Source: Hyalangium gracile
GTDB taxonomy: Bacteria; Myxococcota; Myxococcia; Myxococcales; Myxococcaceae
Length of the DNA: 64,000 nt
Assembly: GCF_020103725.1 (NCBI RefSeq)
Contig: NZ_JAHXBG010000015.1
Coordinates: 1 to 64,000, forward strand
Reading direction: 5' to 3'
Under the pieces are notes generated by a model. It saw nothing but the letters and a program-made list of their open reading frames with translations, searched no databases and was not told the DNA's origin. Made by a program: the position numbers and the translations under genes. Shown here in pieces: positions 57,201 through 64,000 of this stretch; positions within the stretch are counted from its first letter, which is position 1, and each line of letters opens with the position of its first letter.

Positions 57201-60200
57201 TCCTGCGATGTCTCGGCCGCGAGACTCGATCTCGGGCTGCACGAAGTAGAAGTACTCGCGGCCTCGAGGGTTGGGCTTCCGCTCCCCTTCCTCGGGCTGG
57301 ATGATCTTAACGTCTTGGCGACCGCAGAGCCGCCCCCAAACCTCGTCTGGATTGCCCAGCGTCGCGCTCATGCCCAGCGCCAGCGTCCGCGAGGTACCCT
57401 GCCCGTGCTCACAGCGGTTGAACTCCGTGCGGGTGAGTAACCGCCGGAGTGCGTAGCCCACCTGGGCTCCGTGCAGATGTGAATAGAGGTGGATCTCGTC
57501 CGCCAGCACGGCCCGTGGCGCGGAGAACGGGGGGAGATCCCCGAACAGGCGCCCGGCCTCCGGGCGGTGCATCCACTGGTGGAGGGACTCCGTAACGGGG
57601 AGGAAGAAGTGCGGTGGGTGCTCCCGAAGCCGCTCCTGGCTGCCGATCCAGCCCGCGTAGCGCCAGCCGCAGCGCTTGCACGAGAGCAGATCGGCGCCCG
57701 CATGCCCATGTCCCGGCTGGAGCCGCACGGCACCGCCACACGCGTGCTCCGGGCATTGGAAGAAGGGAAACGCGACCGAGCCATCCGGCCCCCGAGCCCA
57801 GTCCTCATTCTTTCCAGGGGCCCCGGGACGAAACGACCGGGGCACATCCTGGTTCTGCATGCCAAGAGTGAGCGTGGGCATGCCCTCCACCTCCGCCAAT
57901 GCCGCCAGGTACCCCGCGAGCCGCTGAGCCTGGTTCGCTGCCAGACGGATGCGCGGGTACACGAGGACAGCCCGCGTGCCCGATACTCCGCGCATCTGGT
58001 CCACCGCGGCGCCCACCATGAGCGGCAGGACACCGGCCTCGGTCTTGCCCGTGCCCGTCTCTGCGGTGATGACGAAGGAGTCATCCTTCGAGAGCCCCAG
58101 CCATGCGGGTAGAATGGCCGCCAAGGCGCGCTCCTGGAAGCCGGACAGCCCCGGGTCCTCCGTCTTCCAGCGCTTGCGGAGCATCATGCCCATGCCCGCG
58201 AGGGCCCGCTCCGCCTCGGGGATGCCGCGCAGCCGCTCGAACAGCCCTGTTTCGATCTTGGACAGGAGGCGGTTGCGCTCCGGCTTCTCGCGATCCTTGA
58301 CCTCCAGCTTCATGGCACGCACGAGGAATGGTCGTTTCGAGGCGTCGCCCTTCTGGAAGCGCTGCTTCACGTACCGTACCTGCCGCGCCAACTCCGCAGC
58401 ACGGCTGCGGATCCGCCCGGACTCGCTGATCAACACCCAGCCGTTCTCCGCGAGCCGCAGCAACGACGCGCTGATGCGCGCCGCATCCCATCCCATGACC
58501 TGCATGAGTTCGCGCGGGGTGGTCCACTGCTCGAACACGCCGAAGTTGATCCTCCGGGTCTCCCGGCTCTCCAGCTGGTTGAGCAGCTCGTAGTCGAGAT
58601 CCTCGAGAGGCTCGGCGGGGGGCATCGCCTCGGGCGCAGCGGGCTGGCTGTCCACATATTCCAGGGTGCGGCCGTGGCCTGTTTCTCCCCAGCGCACCAC
58701 CCCTTCCCGAGCCAAGTCGTTCACCACGGGCTCGAGCACATCCTGCCCTTCCGGCCCTACCCACTCAAAGCGCTCGCGCACCGCCGTGTAGAAGGGAGGA
58801 AGACGTCCGGAGCGCGCCCCGATGATGACCTCGTCGATGCGCTCACGCACGGTGTCCGGGTCGACGGGGAACGGCAGGCGGGCCGGGTTGAGGGGACGAG
58901 CCGCCCAGAACTGCCCAAAGCGTCCGGTAAGTTGTAGCAGGGAGATCCGCCCCAGTCGGCAAAGGGCTCGCAGTTGCTCAAGGGAAGGCTCATGACCGAG
59001 GACCTTCTTGAGTTCGAAGTTGGGGGCGGTGCCGTACTCGCTCCGGAGCGCCACGGCCTGGATGGCATTGAGCAGCTCCTCCAGGGCGGGAGACGTCGAG
59101 GGAAGAGGCGCGGGGACCGGACGTGGGCTGGGCGGTGGCTCCAGCCTGGGCAGAGGCTCGGTGGCATCGAAGCGCCTGACCCGGATGGACACGAGCCAGG
59201 ACGTTCCGTCCGAGCCAGGAACCCAGACCTGTCCCCGATCCTCGCTGGAGAAGACGAAGTCGCGCAGATCCTGGGCAGCGTCGAAGACGTCCGCATCCTC
59301 GGGCAGAGTCTCCAACAACCGTCGGCTGATGACGAGCACCAGCTTGGTGCGTGCACGGGTGATGGTGACGTTGAACCGTTCGGAGCTGAAGATGAACTCG
59401 GCTTCGGTCTTGGCAAACTCCGCATCCGCGACGGTGTACGAAGCCAGGATCGCGTCGCGCTCACGACCCTGTATCCGGTCCACCGTCTCCACAACACAAC
59501 CCTCCCCCAACCCCCGGGCCCGGAGGGACTCGCGCAGGGCCACGTTCTGGGCGCGGTGGGGGGTGATGATGGCCAGCCGCTCGTTCCAGAAGTCTTCTGC
59601 GGACAGGGCCTTCCCCTGATCGAGCGGCAGCATGCGCTCGCGAAATAGCGTGGCCAAGCGGGTGACCACCGCAACCTCGAACGGGTTCTGGGTTCCCGCC
59701 GAAGGGCCCTCGTGCAGCAGGATGCAGACGGGGCGCGCGGGTTCCAGCGCCTCTCGCTCCCAGTCCGCCAGCCCCGCGTCCCATCCCTCGCGGAGCTCCA
59801 GCCTCCGCTCCCCGAAGACGGCGTGGTAACGCCCCTCGTAGAAGCGCTTCGCTGGGAAGTCCGCCAGGGGCGCATTGAGCCGGAACGTCTCTTCTAGGGG
59901 AAACTCCTGCACCCCCGCATCGGCGAGGAAGTCGTAGAGCGAGCCACCGATCCGGCGCTCGTCCACTGCGTGTTCATGGACCGTATGGACGGGTGGCAAC
60001 TGGCGGTTGTCTCCCGCCACCAGCACGCGCCCGTCTTCTTTGAGACCCGCCAGACACATGAGGCCCTGGCTGACGACCATCTGCGAGGCCTCGTCGATGC
60101 AGACCAGATCGAACAATGCGACCGTCTCCCCGTCCGAGGAGGGCAGTTTGGACTGGGAGACCAGGCGGTACAGGCTCCACGAGGTGGAGCCCATGATGAG

Positions 60201-60683
60201 GTAGGGACGCTCAAGGACGGAGGCGCCCTCTTTGGCGGGCACCACCTCGATACCCTCGGGGAGTTCCTGATCGGGCTCGTTCCCCAGCCAGCAGAGGGAG
60301 AGTTCTCCCCCCTTGTGGTTCAGCGCTTGGCGGTGGATGGTCTCCAGGAGGTTCGCGATGGAGTTCCGGGTGAAGCCGGTCAGCAGAATCCGGCAGGGCA
60401 GCCCGCGATTCCTGCGCGCTTCCAGATACGCGAGGGCCATCCATGCGAGCACGAACGTCTTGCCCGTCCCGGGAGGCCCCAGCACGAGCGCCGCGCGATG
60501 CTCGGCGATCCCCCGCCATGCGCGGACCTGCGCCTCACGGAATCCACCCGAGGAGCCGGAGGAGACTCGCGGTAGCGCGATCTGCTCAAGCGCCGCCGTC
60601 CAGAGTTCGGCGGACTCGGAGGTTCGGCTCCCAGAGAAGCGGCGAGGGAAGCGGAAGAACTCGAGGATGTCCTGGCGAGGCAT
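54258..60683 (-). CDS. dpdJ: DpdJ-type SF2 helicase fused to an N-terminal Dna2/UPF1-like SF1 helicase
   Basis: The product is 2141 residues. ATG 60683 has GGAGGTGA upstream and overlaps the nuclease stop as TGATG. The first 600 residues are an SF1 helicase: LVLGPPGTGKT (about 66-76), VCIDEASQMV (about 194-203) and VETVDRIQGRERDA. A winged-helix-like linker follows. The SF2 half has ETGTGKTEAG (about 875), DEIHLYSHLHG (about 1060), LGMSATLGNP and QRKGRGGRSSDD (about 1331). Close to the C-terminus lies a metal-binding-like CVDGCQTCLHT (about 2103), as in DUF1998-type helicases. DpdJ proteins that I know are only the SF2 type, so the SF1 part looks like a fusion. Its natural partner is the nuclease just upstream. 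Confidence 0.87.
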   Translation of the reverse strand: MPRQDILEFFRFPRRFSGSRTSESAELWTAALEQIALPRVSSGSSGGFREAQVRAWRGIAEHRAALVLGPPGTGKTFVLAWMALAYLEARRNRGLPCRILLTGFTRNSIANLLETIHRQALNHKGGELSLCWLGNEPDQELPEGIEVVPAKEGASVLERPYLIMGSTSWSLYRLVSQSKLPSSDGETVALFDLVCIDEASQMVVSQGLMCLAGLKEDGRVLVAGDNRQLPPVHTVHEHAVDERRIGGSLYDFLADAGVQEFPLEETFRLNAPLADFPAKRFYEGRYHAVFGERRLELREGWDAGLADWEREALEPARPVCILLHEGPSAGTQNPFEVAVVTRLATLFRERMLPLDQGKALSAEDFWNERLAIITPHRAQNVALRESLRARGLGEGCVVETVDRIQGRERDAILASYTVADAEFAKTEAEFIFSSERFNVTITRARTKLVLVISRRLLETLPEDADVFDAAQDLRDFVFSSEDRGQVWVPGSDGTSWLVSIRVRRFDATEPLPRLEPPPSPRPVPAPLPSTSPALEELLNAIQAVALRSEYGTAPNFELKKVLGHEPSLEQLRALCRLGRISLLQLTGRFGQFWAARPLNPARLPFPVDPDTVRERIDEVIIGARSGRLPPFYTAVRERFEWVGPEGQDVLEPVVNDLAREGVVRWGETGHGRTLEYVDSQPAAPEAMPPAEPLEDLDYELLNQLESRETRRINFGVFEQWTTPRELMQVMGWDAARISASLLRLAENGWVLISESGRIRSRAAELARQVRYVKQRFQKGDASKRPFLVRAMKLEVKDREKPERNRLLSKIETGLFERLRGIPEAERALAGMGMMLRKRWKTEDPGLSGFQERALAAILPAWLGLSKDDSFVITAETGTGKTEAGVLPLMVGAAVDQMRGVSGTRAVLVYPRIRLAANQAQRLAGYLAALAEVEGMPTLTLGMQNQDVPRSFRPGAPGKNEDWARGPDGSVAFPFFQCPEHACGGAVRLQPGHGHAGADLLSCKRCGWRYAGWIGSQERLREHPPHFFLPVTESLHQWMHRPEAGRLFGDLPPFSAPRAVLADEIHLYSHLHGAQVGYALRRLLTRTEFNRCEHGQGTSRTLALGMSATLGNPDEVWGRLCGRQDVKIIQPEEGERKPNPRGREYFYFVQPEIESRGRDIAGASTTIQSLMCLAHGMRRRSGDEGGFRGIAFFDSIDKLKRLHSDYRDAEEGGRLAQLRTRLYDDDLQSGQPRRECCRSPDACDHFRQGECWYFAATDRRQRRVGGAYSPGQPLAVCERPIFSGTGGKADELVQRSDLIFSTSSLEVGFDDPEMILVYQHYAPLNLASFVQRKGRGGRSSDDRPLTGVTLSAYSARDSWFFRRPREMLDAKGFEVPLNMENYFVCRGQVIALLLDLVARRRCLGKMSPPGEPNLLAEADPLVRATFGEDVYSRLEVSSLGELWTEATRGISLDTSQSPYDWANKIHWVPRPLFQSSNLPRIEVTFPNDMGELTPRTEDMALAFSECVPGNMTRRFGFTTVHWLPPANGREPLQMDKTGFESWPRFSAVPGGVKELQQELPLVARALLGPRMEPQVVRPPKLILEKGGRFLGTEWQPDWAYDPARRKLQPYKAGGELPSVNHKSQGRLQGFIVVDARPEMARFINISTLGRLASRLEVFQGSTARGSQTGLKLSRVFWGADARLVLEQKRKREDAYVSQVFVHPEDQGLPLVQARRPLLHGYQVETEGVRLHLDRVVLETFIQWELERLQGAPAEKKWLHGQHLRFLLMSHGAAAGLNSYQLRQVADLMVTAAAFKGVKEKISGLVHRWSAAQFGELLDGVYRRHLRQHPMLSDRRMERLREELISASAFADVLRRAMKEVASSESFTSYLRSVVVHGLAIRLGQAFVRHGRGDERRILFHVKLPVQFAQGAEDIITIAEDGSHGDGTTRTFLRHLGESLEELHPSHLGACPNVEEDRLVNHVFEREADAARWRSWDPRDERRIQALASELGVDLESNAGPIQGVLRLLYGTEELGTQRYELYQLHREIRSVRVGLEKDLEREASAWELVGAVVARAAENHASVPQWSQLLENYRALDDALQEESLSAEARLADQAYRLSARLCVDGCQTCLHTGSTIMDDDLAEVVVSRRMLEQLGAFLEKA

Positions 60684-62947
60684 CAGCTCTTCACCTCCGC
60701 GAGCGAGCGCAGGAAGCGCACCACCCGCTCGGTGTTGAAATCCACGTGGATGGCATCCAGGAACCAGCCGTCTTCGGGAGTGGTGCGGCGCAGCCGCTCG
60801 AAGGTGGCAGATTCGTAGACCGGGCGGAAGACATCCACCTCCAGATGGTGGCTGCTCTCCAGATCCGATGAGATGTTGACCTTCACCTGCCCCCACATCT
60901 GGGGATTGAGGCGAAGATCCGGATCATCGTTGGTCAGAATCAGTCCGATGGTGCCTGAATAGAGTTCCGCCTGCCGGCTCTCAGGGGGCACGAAGAAGCG
61001 CATTCGCCAGGATTTTCCCACGGAGCGCGTTGCCTGGAGCTTCAGGCGGGCGAAGCATCGGAAGCGGTCCCGGCGCTCCTCCGCGGGGCGGGCCAGCTCG
61101 GTCAGCGTGGACATCAGGGCCGCGCGGTTCTCCAGGAGCTCGTGTGCCACAAGCACGTCCAGGTCAGTTGCATCCAGGGGATGGAACTGGGACTGGAAGC
61201 GGAAGGGCTTCTTGTTGAGCCGCAGGAAGGAGGGTGTGATCCGGGCATTGTCGGCCAGAATCCACCGCATGAGCCCGTCCATGGCGGCGAGCCGGGCCTC
61301 CACATCTCGGCGCGCCACTGCGGTATCCCCCTGGCCCGCGCGGAGGGCCCGCGACACATCGATGGACAGGCGGGACGAGAAGGGCCGCTTGAACTCGGGC
61401 GCGGGGACGTACGGGCGGAGAGCCGGCGGGTTCGCGGTCGCAAGTGCTCCCGTAACACCAGCCAAGTCATAGGCGACCTTCACCGGCAGGGCGTACAACT
61501 GGTCCACCACGCTCTTGAGCGCCGTGGCGGGCAGGTGGTGGATGCCTCGGTATTCGGGCTCCGCCGCGATCACTTCCTCGGGAGGAAACATCCGGATGAG
61601 GTGGAGGAGCCCGGCGCGGATCCCCGGATCCGTCAGGTGGCGGCCGAGCGCCTCCTGGAGATCGAAGGCTTCGGACGGTTCATACAGAAACACGTGTGCG
61701 AAGAGCCCTTTCGCCTCGTCGTGGCTGGCGTTCCACCGATCCACCTCGGAGAGGACCTCAACCACATGGCCCAGGATGTCTCGAAGCGCCTGCCGCTCCT
61801 CCTCGGCCCGCCGGATGATGGCCACGCTGAACTCTTCGCGGCCTCCGCGAGCCACCATGCATCCCAGCGTGACGAGGTTTCCGTCCACGGGATCGCGGTC
61901 CGCGACCAGATGGATGGCCACATCCACCCGCGGAGGCATCAACCAGGAGTGACGCTCGGGGACCCGCTGGGGCCCCCCTTTGGCCAGCGCACGGGCCCGA
62001 GCCACCACGAGTTCGCCCCGAGCCATCAAGGCCCAGGGAAGAGCGTGCCCCCGGGCCGCCAGCCCGGCTGCCTCGCTGAGATCTCTCACCGAGCGGACCC
62101 CCAGGTCTAGCAACGCGCGCTTGGACTCATGGGACAGGCCCGGCACGGCGGAGACGTCCCAGGACCGGGGGGGATTTTGATCGGAGATGCTCTTCTCGCA
62201 GTGCTTCAGGTACTTGCACTGCTCGCACTTGAAATAAATGTGGAAGAAGGTGTCATCCCGCTGGCGATTCACGTGGCGACTGATGAGCCGCTGCGCCTGA
62301 CTGCGGAAGAAGTCCACCACGAAGGACTCGTAGCCGCGGAGGGGGAAAGTCTCCTCCTGCCATGCCGAGGCCTCTCCGGGCGCGGACAGGTGCCAGATAG
62401 CGCCCAGGGGCGCGATCTCGCCCGCGAGGTTCTGCTCCTTCAGGGCGCACCGTAGCATTAGTGCGTAGAGCGCCACTTGGGCTTTGTGGAAGACAGTGGC
62501 GACCTGCGTGGCCTTCACGTCGATGATGCGGAAGGCCGTTCTGCCGTCAACAGTGTCGGCCTGCAGGAGGTCCGGCTTGCCGGGCCGGATGGAGATCTCC
62601 GGTGGCAACTGGAGCAGGCGGCGCAGCGTGGGGGTCTCACGCAGGACCGTCTGGTGGGCGTATTGCTCGAGCCGTTGGCGCTTAAGGAAGGCCAGACTCA
62701 TCACCTCGGAGAGCTGGTCCGAGCCCGGGGCTGGCGCGAGGAGCTGATCAGGGGATGTGCGGCGGAGTTCCTCCACCACCCGGTGCTCGAATTCGTTGCC
62801 GAACTCGGCCCAGGGCGAAGCCACCACAGCCTCCTCGATGGGCACGGTGCGTCGCTCATCGAGCGGCATCGAGTCGTACACGAGCTTGCGCTCACAGCGA
62901 TACTGGAACCAGGACTTGACGGCTGTTGCAGTGATCTCAAGCTTCAT
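60683..62947 (-). CDS. Cas4/RecB-like PD-(D/E)XK nuclease with RNase H-like middle region
   Basis: The product is 754 residues. ATG 62947 (MKLEITATAVKSWFQYRCER) is preferred over an upstream TTG. The N-terminal domain has IRPGKPDLLQ, then RIIDVKATQ, the Asp and DxK of a PD-(D/E)XK nuclease. Cys18 plus CEQCKYLKHC give the four cysteines of a Cas4/AddB-type iron-sulfur site. The middle (VDVAIHLVADRDP, LVTLGCMVARGG, FAHVFLYEP) has the layout of the YprB/RNase H-like region in TM0106-type proteins. In those proteins a Dna2-like helicase follows on the same chain; here it is the next gene, joined to DpdJ. The gene heads the island. It might occupy the position of dpdD, but I cannot show that. Confidence 0.82.
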   Translation of the reverse strand: MKLEITATAVKSWFQYRCERKLVYDSMPLDERRTVPIEEAVVASPWAEFGNEFEHRVVEELRRTSPDQLLAPAPGSDQLSEVMSLAFLKRQRLEQYAHQTVLRETPTLRRLLQLPPEISIRPGKPDLLQADTVDGRTAFRIIDVKATQVATVFHKAQVALYALMLRCALKEQNLAGEIAPLGAIWHLSAPGEASAWQEETFPLRGYESFVVDFFRSQAQRLISRHVNRQRDDTFFHIYFKCEQCKYLKHCEKSISDQNPPRSWDVSAVPGLSHESKRALLDLGVRSVRDLSEAAGLAARGHALPWALMARGELVVARARALAKGGPQRVPERHSWLMPPRVDVAIHLVADRDPVDGNLVTLGCMVARGGREEFSVAIIRRAEEERQALRDILGHVVEVLSEVDRWNASHDEAKGLFAHVFLYEPSEAFDLQEALGRHLTDPGIRAGLLHLIRMFPPEEVIAAEPEYRGIHHLPATALKSVVDQLYALPVKVAYDLAGVTGALATANPPALRPYVPAPEFKRPFSSRLSIDVSRALRAGQGDTAVARRDVEARLAAMDGLMRWILADNARITPSFLRLNKKPFRFQSQFHPLDATDLDVLVAHELLENRAALMSTLTELARPAEERRDRFRCFARLKLQATRSVGKSWRMRFFVPPESRQAELYSGTIGLILTNDDPDLRLNPQMWGQVKVNISSDLESSHHLEVDVFRPVYESATFERLRRTTPEDGWFLDAIHVDFNTERVVRFLRSLAEVKS

Positions 62948-63080
62948 CTGGTCACGGAAGGAACCCGATTCTCCGGGGTCCAAAAGGTGAAAACCCTGGG
63001 CCCTGCTGCGAACGCAGCAAGTGGATCTTCCGGCTTTACCAGAATTTATAATTTTCCTACAGTCGCTCGGGTTTCTTTGC
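62948..63080 (-). promoter_or_regulatory. Leader and putative promoter of the Dpd island
   Basis: An AT-rich tract gives TATAAA on the minus strand at 63045-63050, about 98 bases before the first ATG; no good -35 is visible. Between them a 16-base inverted repeat (63004-63019, TGCTGC-GAAC-GCAGCA) could be an operator or a leader hairpin. The start has only a weak ribosome-binding site. Nothing else was seen in 62948-63230. Confidence 0.4.
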
Positions 63081-63230
63081 TTGAGGCAGTCGGCTTGCCC
63101 TGAGTGTTGCCCAAGTCAGACGTGGAGATCTTTGCGAGTTCCTCGTGGTCGCAGGGGAACACGCGAGCGGGACAACAAGAGCGGCCACACGGACCACTCC
63201 CTGTCTACGTGCGTATTCCGGCCGGATCGA

Positions 63231-63917
63231 TCACCCATTCCGGAGCTGCCCGATCACTCCTGGCCAATTCTCCTCCCTCACATTCCCTCGCCCCGCCGAG
63301 GTCCTGGGAAGGCCGCTCCCACCAGTCGTGGAGCGGATCGTGATCACCCGGTTCGCATCGTCGGAGTCCACTAACATCCAAACCAGGTCTTTCCGGCCAT
63401 TGACCGTAATCCTCATTTGGAAGATCTGAATACGATCGCTCGGTTGAGAGATGCGATTCCCATTCTGGAGGATCTCCTTGGCGGCTTCTTGGAGTTGGGC
63501 GCGAGTCGTACCTGATGCGAAGAGGTCACCTGCGCCGACCGGATGATTGCCTGTGATGTGCCTGGCCTACCTCCGACAGAGTGAGGCGCACCTATGAGGC
63601 CCCCAGTGCCGCCGCCTCCGAAAAGCTGGGCAGCATCGACACCCGCGAGGCCAACCAGGCGGAACCCCCGGCCATGCCGCGGCTCACCACCACCGTCACA
63701 GCAAGGACGAAGACACGGGCCACCTCCAGGCCCACCCGGTTCGCCCAGCGCTGGCTGGCGTGCTCCAACTCCGCCCAGATCGTGGCCCGGTCGCTGGCCC
63801 ACTTCAACTCCCGGCTCGCGTCCCTCCCTGCCCCGTGTCGAGGCGTACCACACGCTGGGTAGCGCACGCATTGAGCAGAGCCACCAGCACGACCGCAGCG
63901 GTCAGACGACGTGCCAT
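63231..63917 (-). pseudogene. Decayed SitA-type polymorphic lipoprotein toxin
   Basis: The first piece (63917-63804) encodes MARRLTAAVVLVALLNAC, a lipoprotein signal with lipobox LNAC, then RVVRLDTGQGG and a premature stop. The second piece, in another frame (to TAG 63592), reads SRELKWASDRATIWAELEHA and VARVFVLAVTVVVSRGMAGG, and ends SEAAALGAS. A third frame gives a toxin-like C-terminus: ARHITGNHPVGAGDLFASG, LQEAAKEILQNGNRIS and KDLVWMLVDSDDANRVITI. Each piece fits the SitA5-like family of contact-transferred myxobacterial toxins. Two junctions, near 63825 and 63585, look like internal deletions. No immunity gene was recognised. Confidence 0.72.
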
Positions 63918-64000
63918 GAGACGCCCTCCAGAGCGAGGAGGGTTCCAGTCTACGGGAACGTCACACCCGTGACGATGACGCTCCGGGTCCCATCCGCATC

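Noticed and set aside
63413-63871. Minus-strand open frame of 152 residues at the right edge
   Set aside because: Its sequence is Gly/Arg-rich without motifs and it is out of frame with the recognisable toxin pieces.
1-64000. CRISPR arrays, tRNA or rRNA genes, insertion sequences
   Set aside because: No regularly spaced repeats, cloverleaf sequences, rRNA stretches or transposase motifs were noticed on either strand.

Overview
The window is high-GC DNA from a myxobacterium, most likely of the Myxococcus/Archangium/Cystobacter group. The evidence is a subtilase ending in a MYXO-CTERM-type sorting tail, Hanks-type Ser/Thr kinases including a kinase/ATPase/histidine-kinase hybrid, dense overlapping genes, and a decayed lipoprotein toxin of the myxobacterial SitA type. 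No rRNA, tRNA or CRISPR array was seen. Coordinates were read by eye from the sequence and no database search was run.

Positions 1-12.9 kb look like ordinary chromosome. They hold the 3' part of a large secreted subtilase with immunoglobulin-like repeats and a strong intrinsic terminator, a membrane Ser/Thr kinase, a polyprenyl diphosphate synthase translationally coupled to a GbsR/MarR-type regulator, an MFS transporter, a methyl-accepting chemotaxis protein and an unknown protein.

Positions 12.97-19.0 kb carry a tight three-gene operon: a DUF6361-like protein, a two-HKD phospholipase D-fold protein and an SNF2-type helicase. This looks like a nuclease/helicase defence module. It is followed by an OPT-family oligopeptide transporter and, convergently, a 1765-residue hybrid kinase. 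Divergent from the kinase is a 2534-residue protein of unknown function with coiled coils and a C-terminus faintly like Tc-toxin A subunits.

Positions 34.5-36.6 kb are a gene graveyard: a frameshifted GH43-like glycosidase, a truncated PhyH-like dioxygenase and a broken excisionase-like HTH gene.

Positions 36.8-62.9 kb are the main find, a leftward island of 14 genes encoding a 7-deazaguanine DNA modification (Dpd) system. queC, queE and queD make the preQ0 precursor. dpdC, dpdB and dpdA, plus a second dpdB-like paralogue, would insert and convert the base in DNA. dpdI, dpdH, dpdG, dpdF, dpdE and dpdJ form the presumed restriction arm. The most upstream gene encodes a Cas4/RecB-type nuclease, and the dpdJ homologue carries an extra N-terminal SF1 (Dna2/UPF1-like) helicase. 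Start/stop overlaps (ATGA, TGATG) run through most of the island, so translation is coupled. Three breaks could be internal control points: 43088-43367 (with inverted repeats), 54124-54257 (with a hairpin) and the leader upstream of 62947. I did not recognise dpdD, dpdK or folE.

Positions 63.2-63.9 kb hold the remnant of a SitA-type polymorphic lipoprotein toxin, so both island flanks show gene decay.
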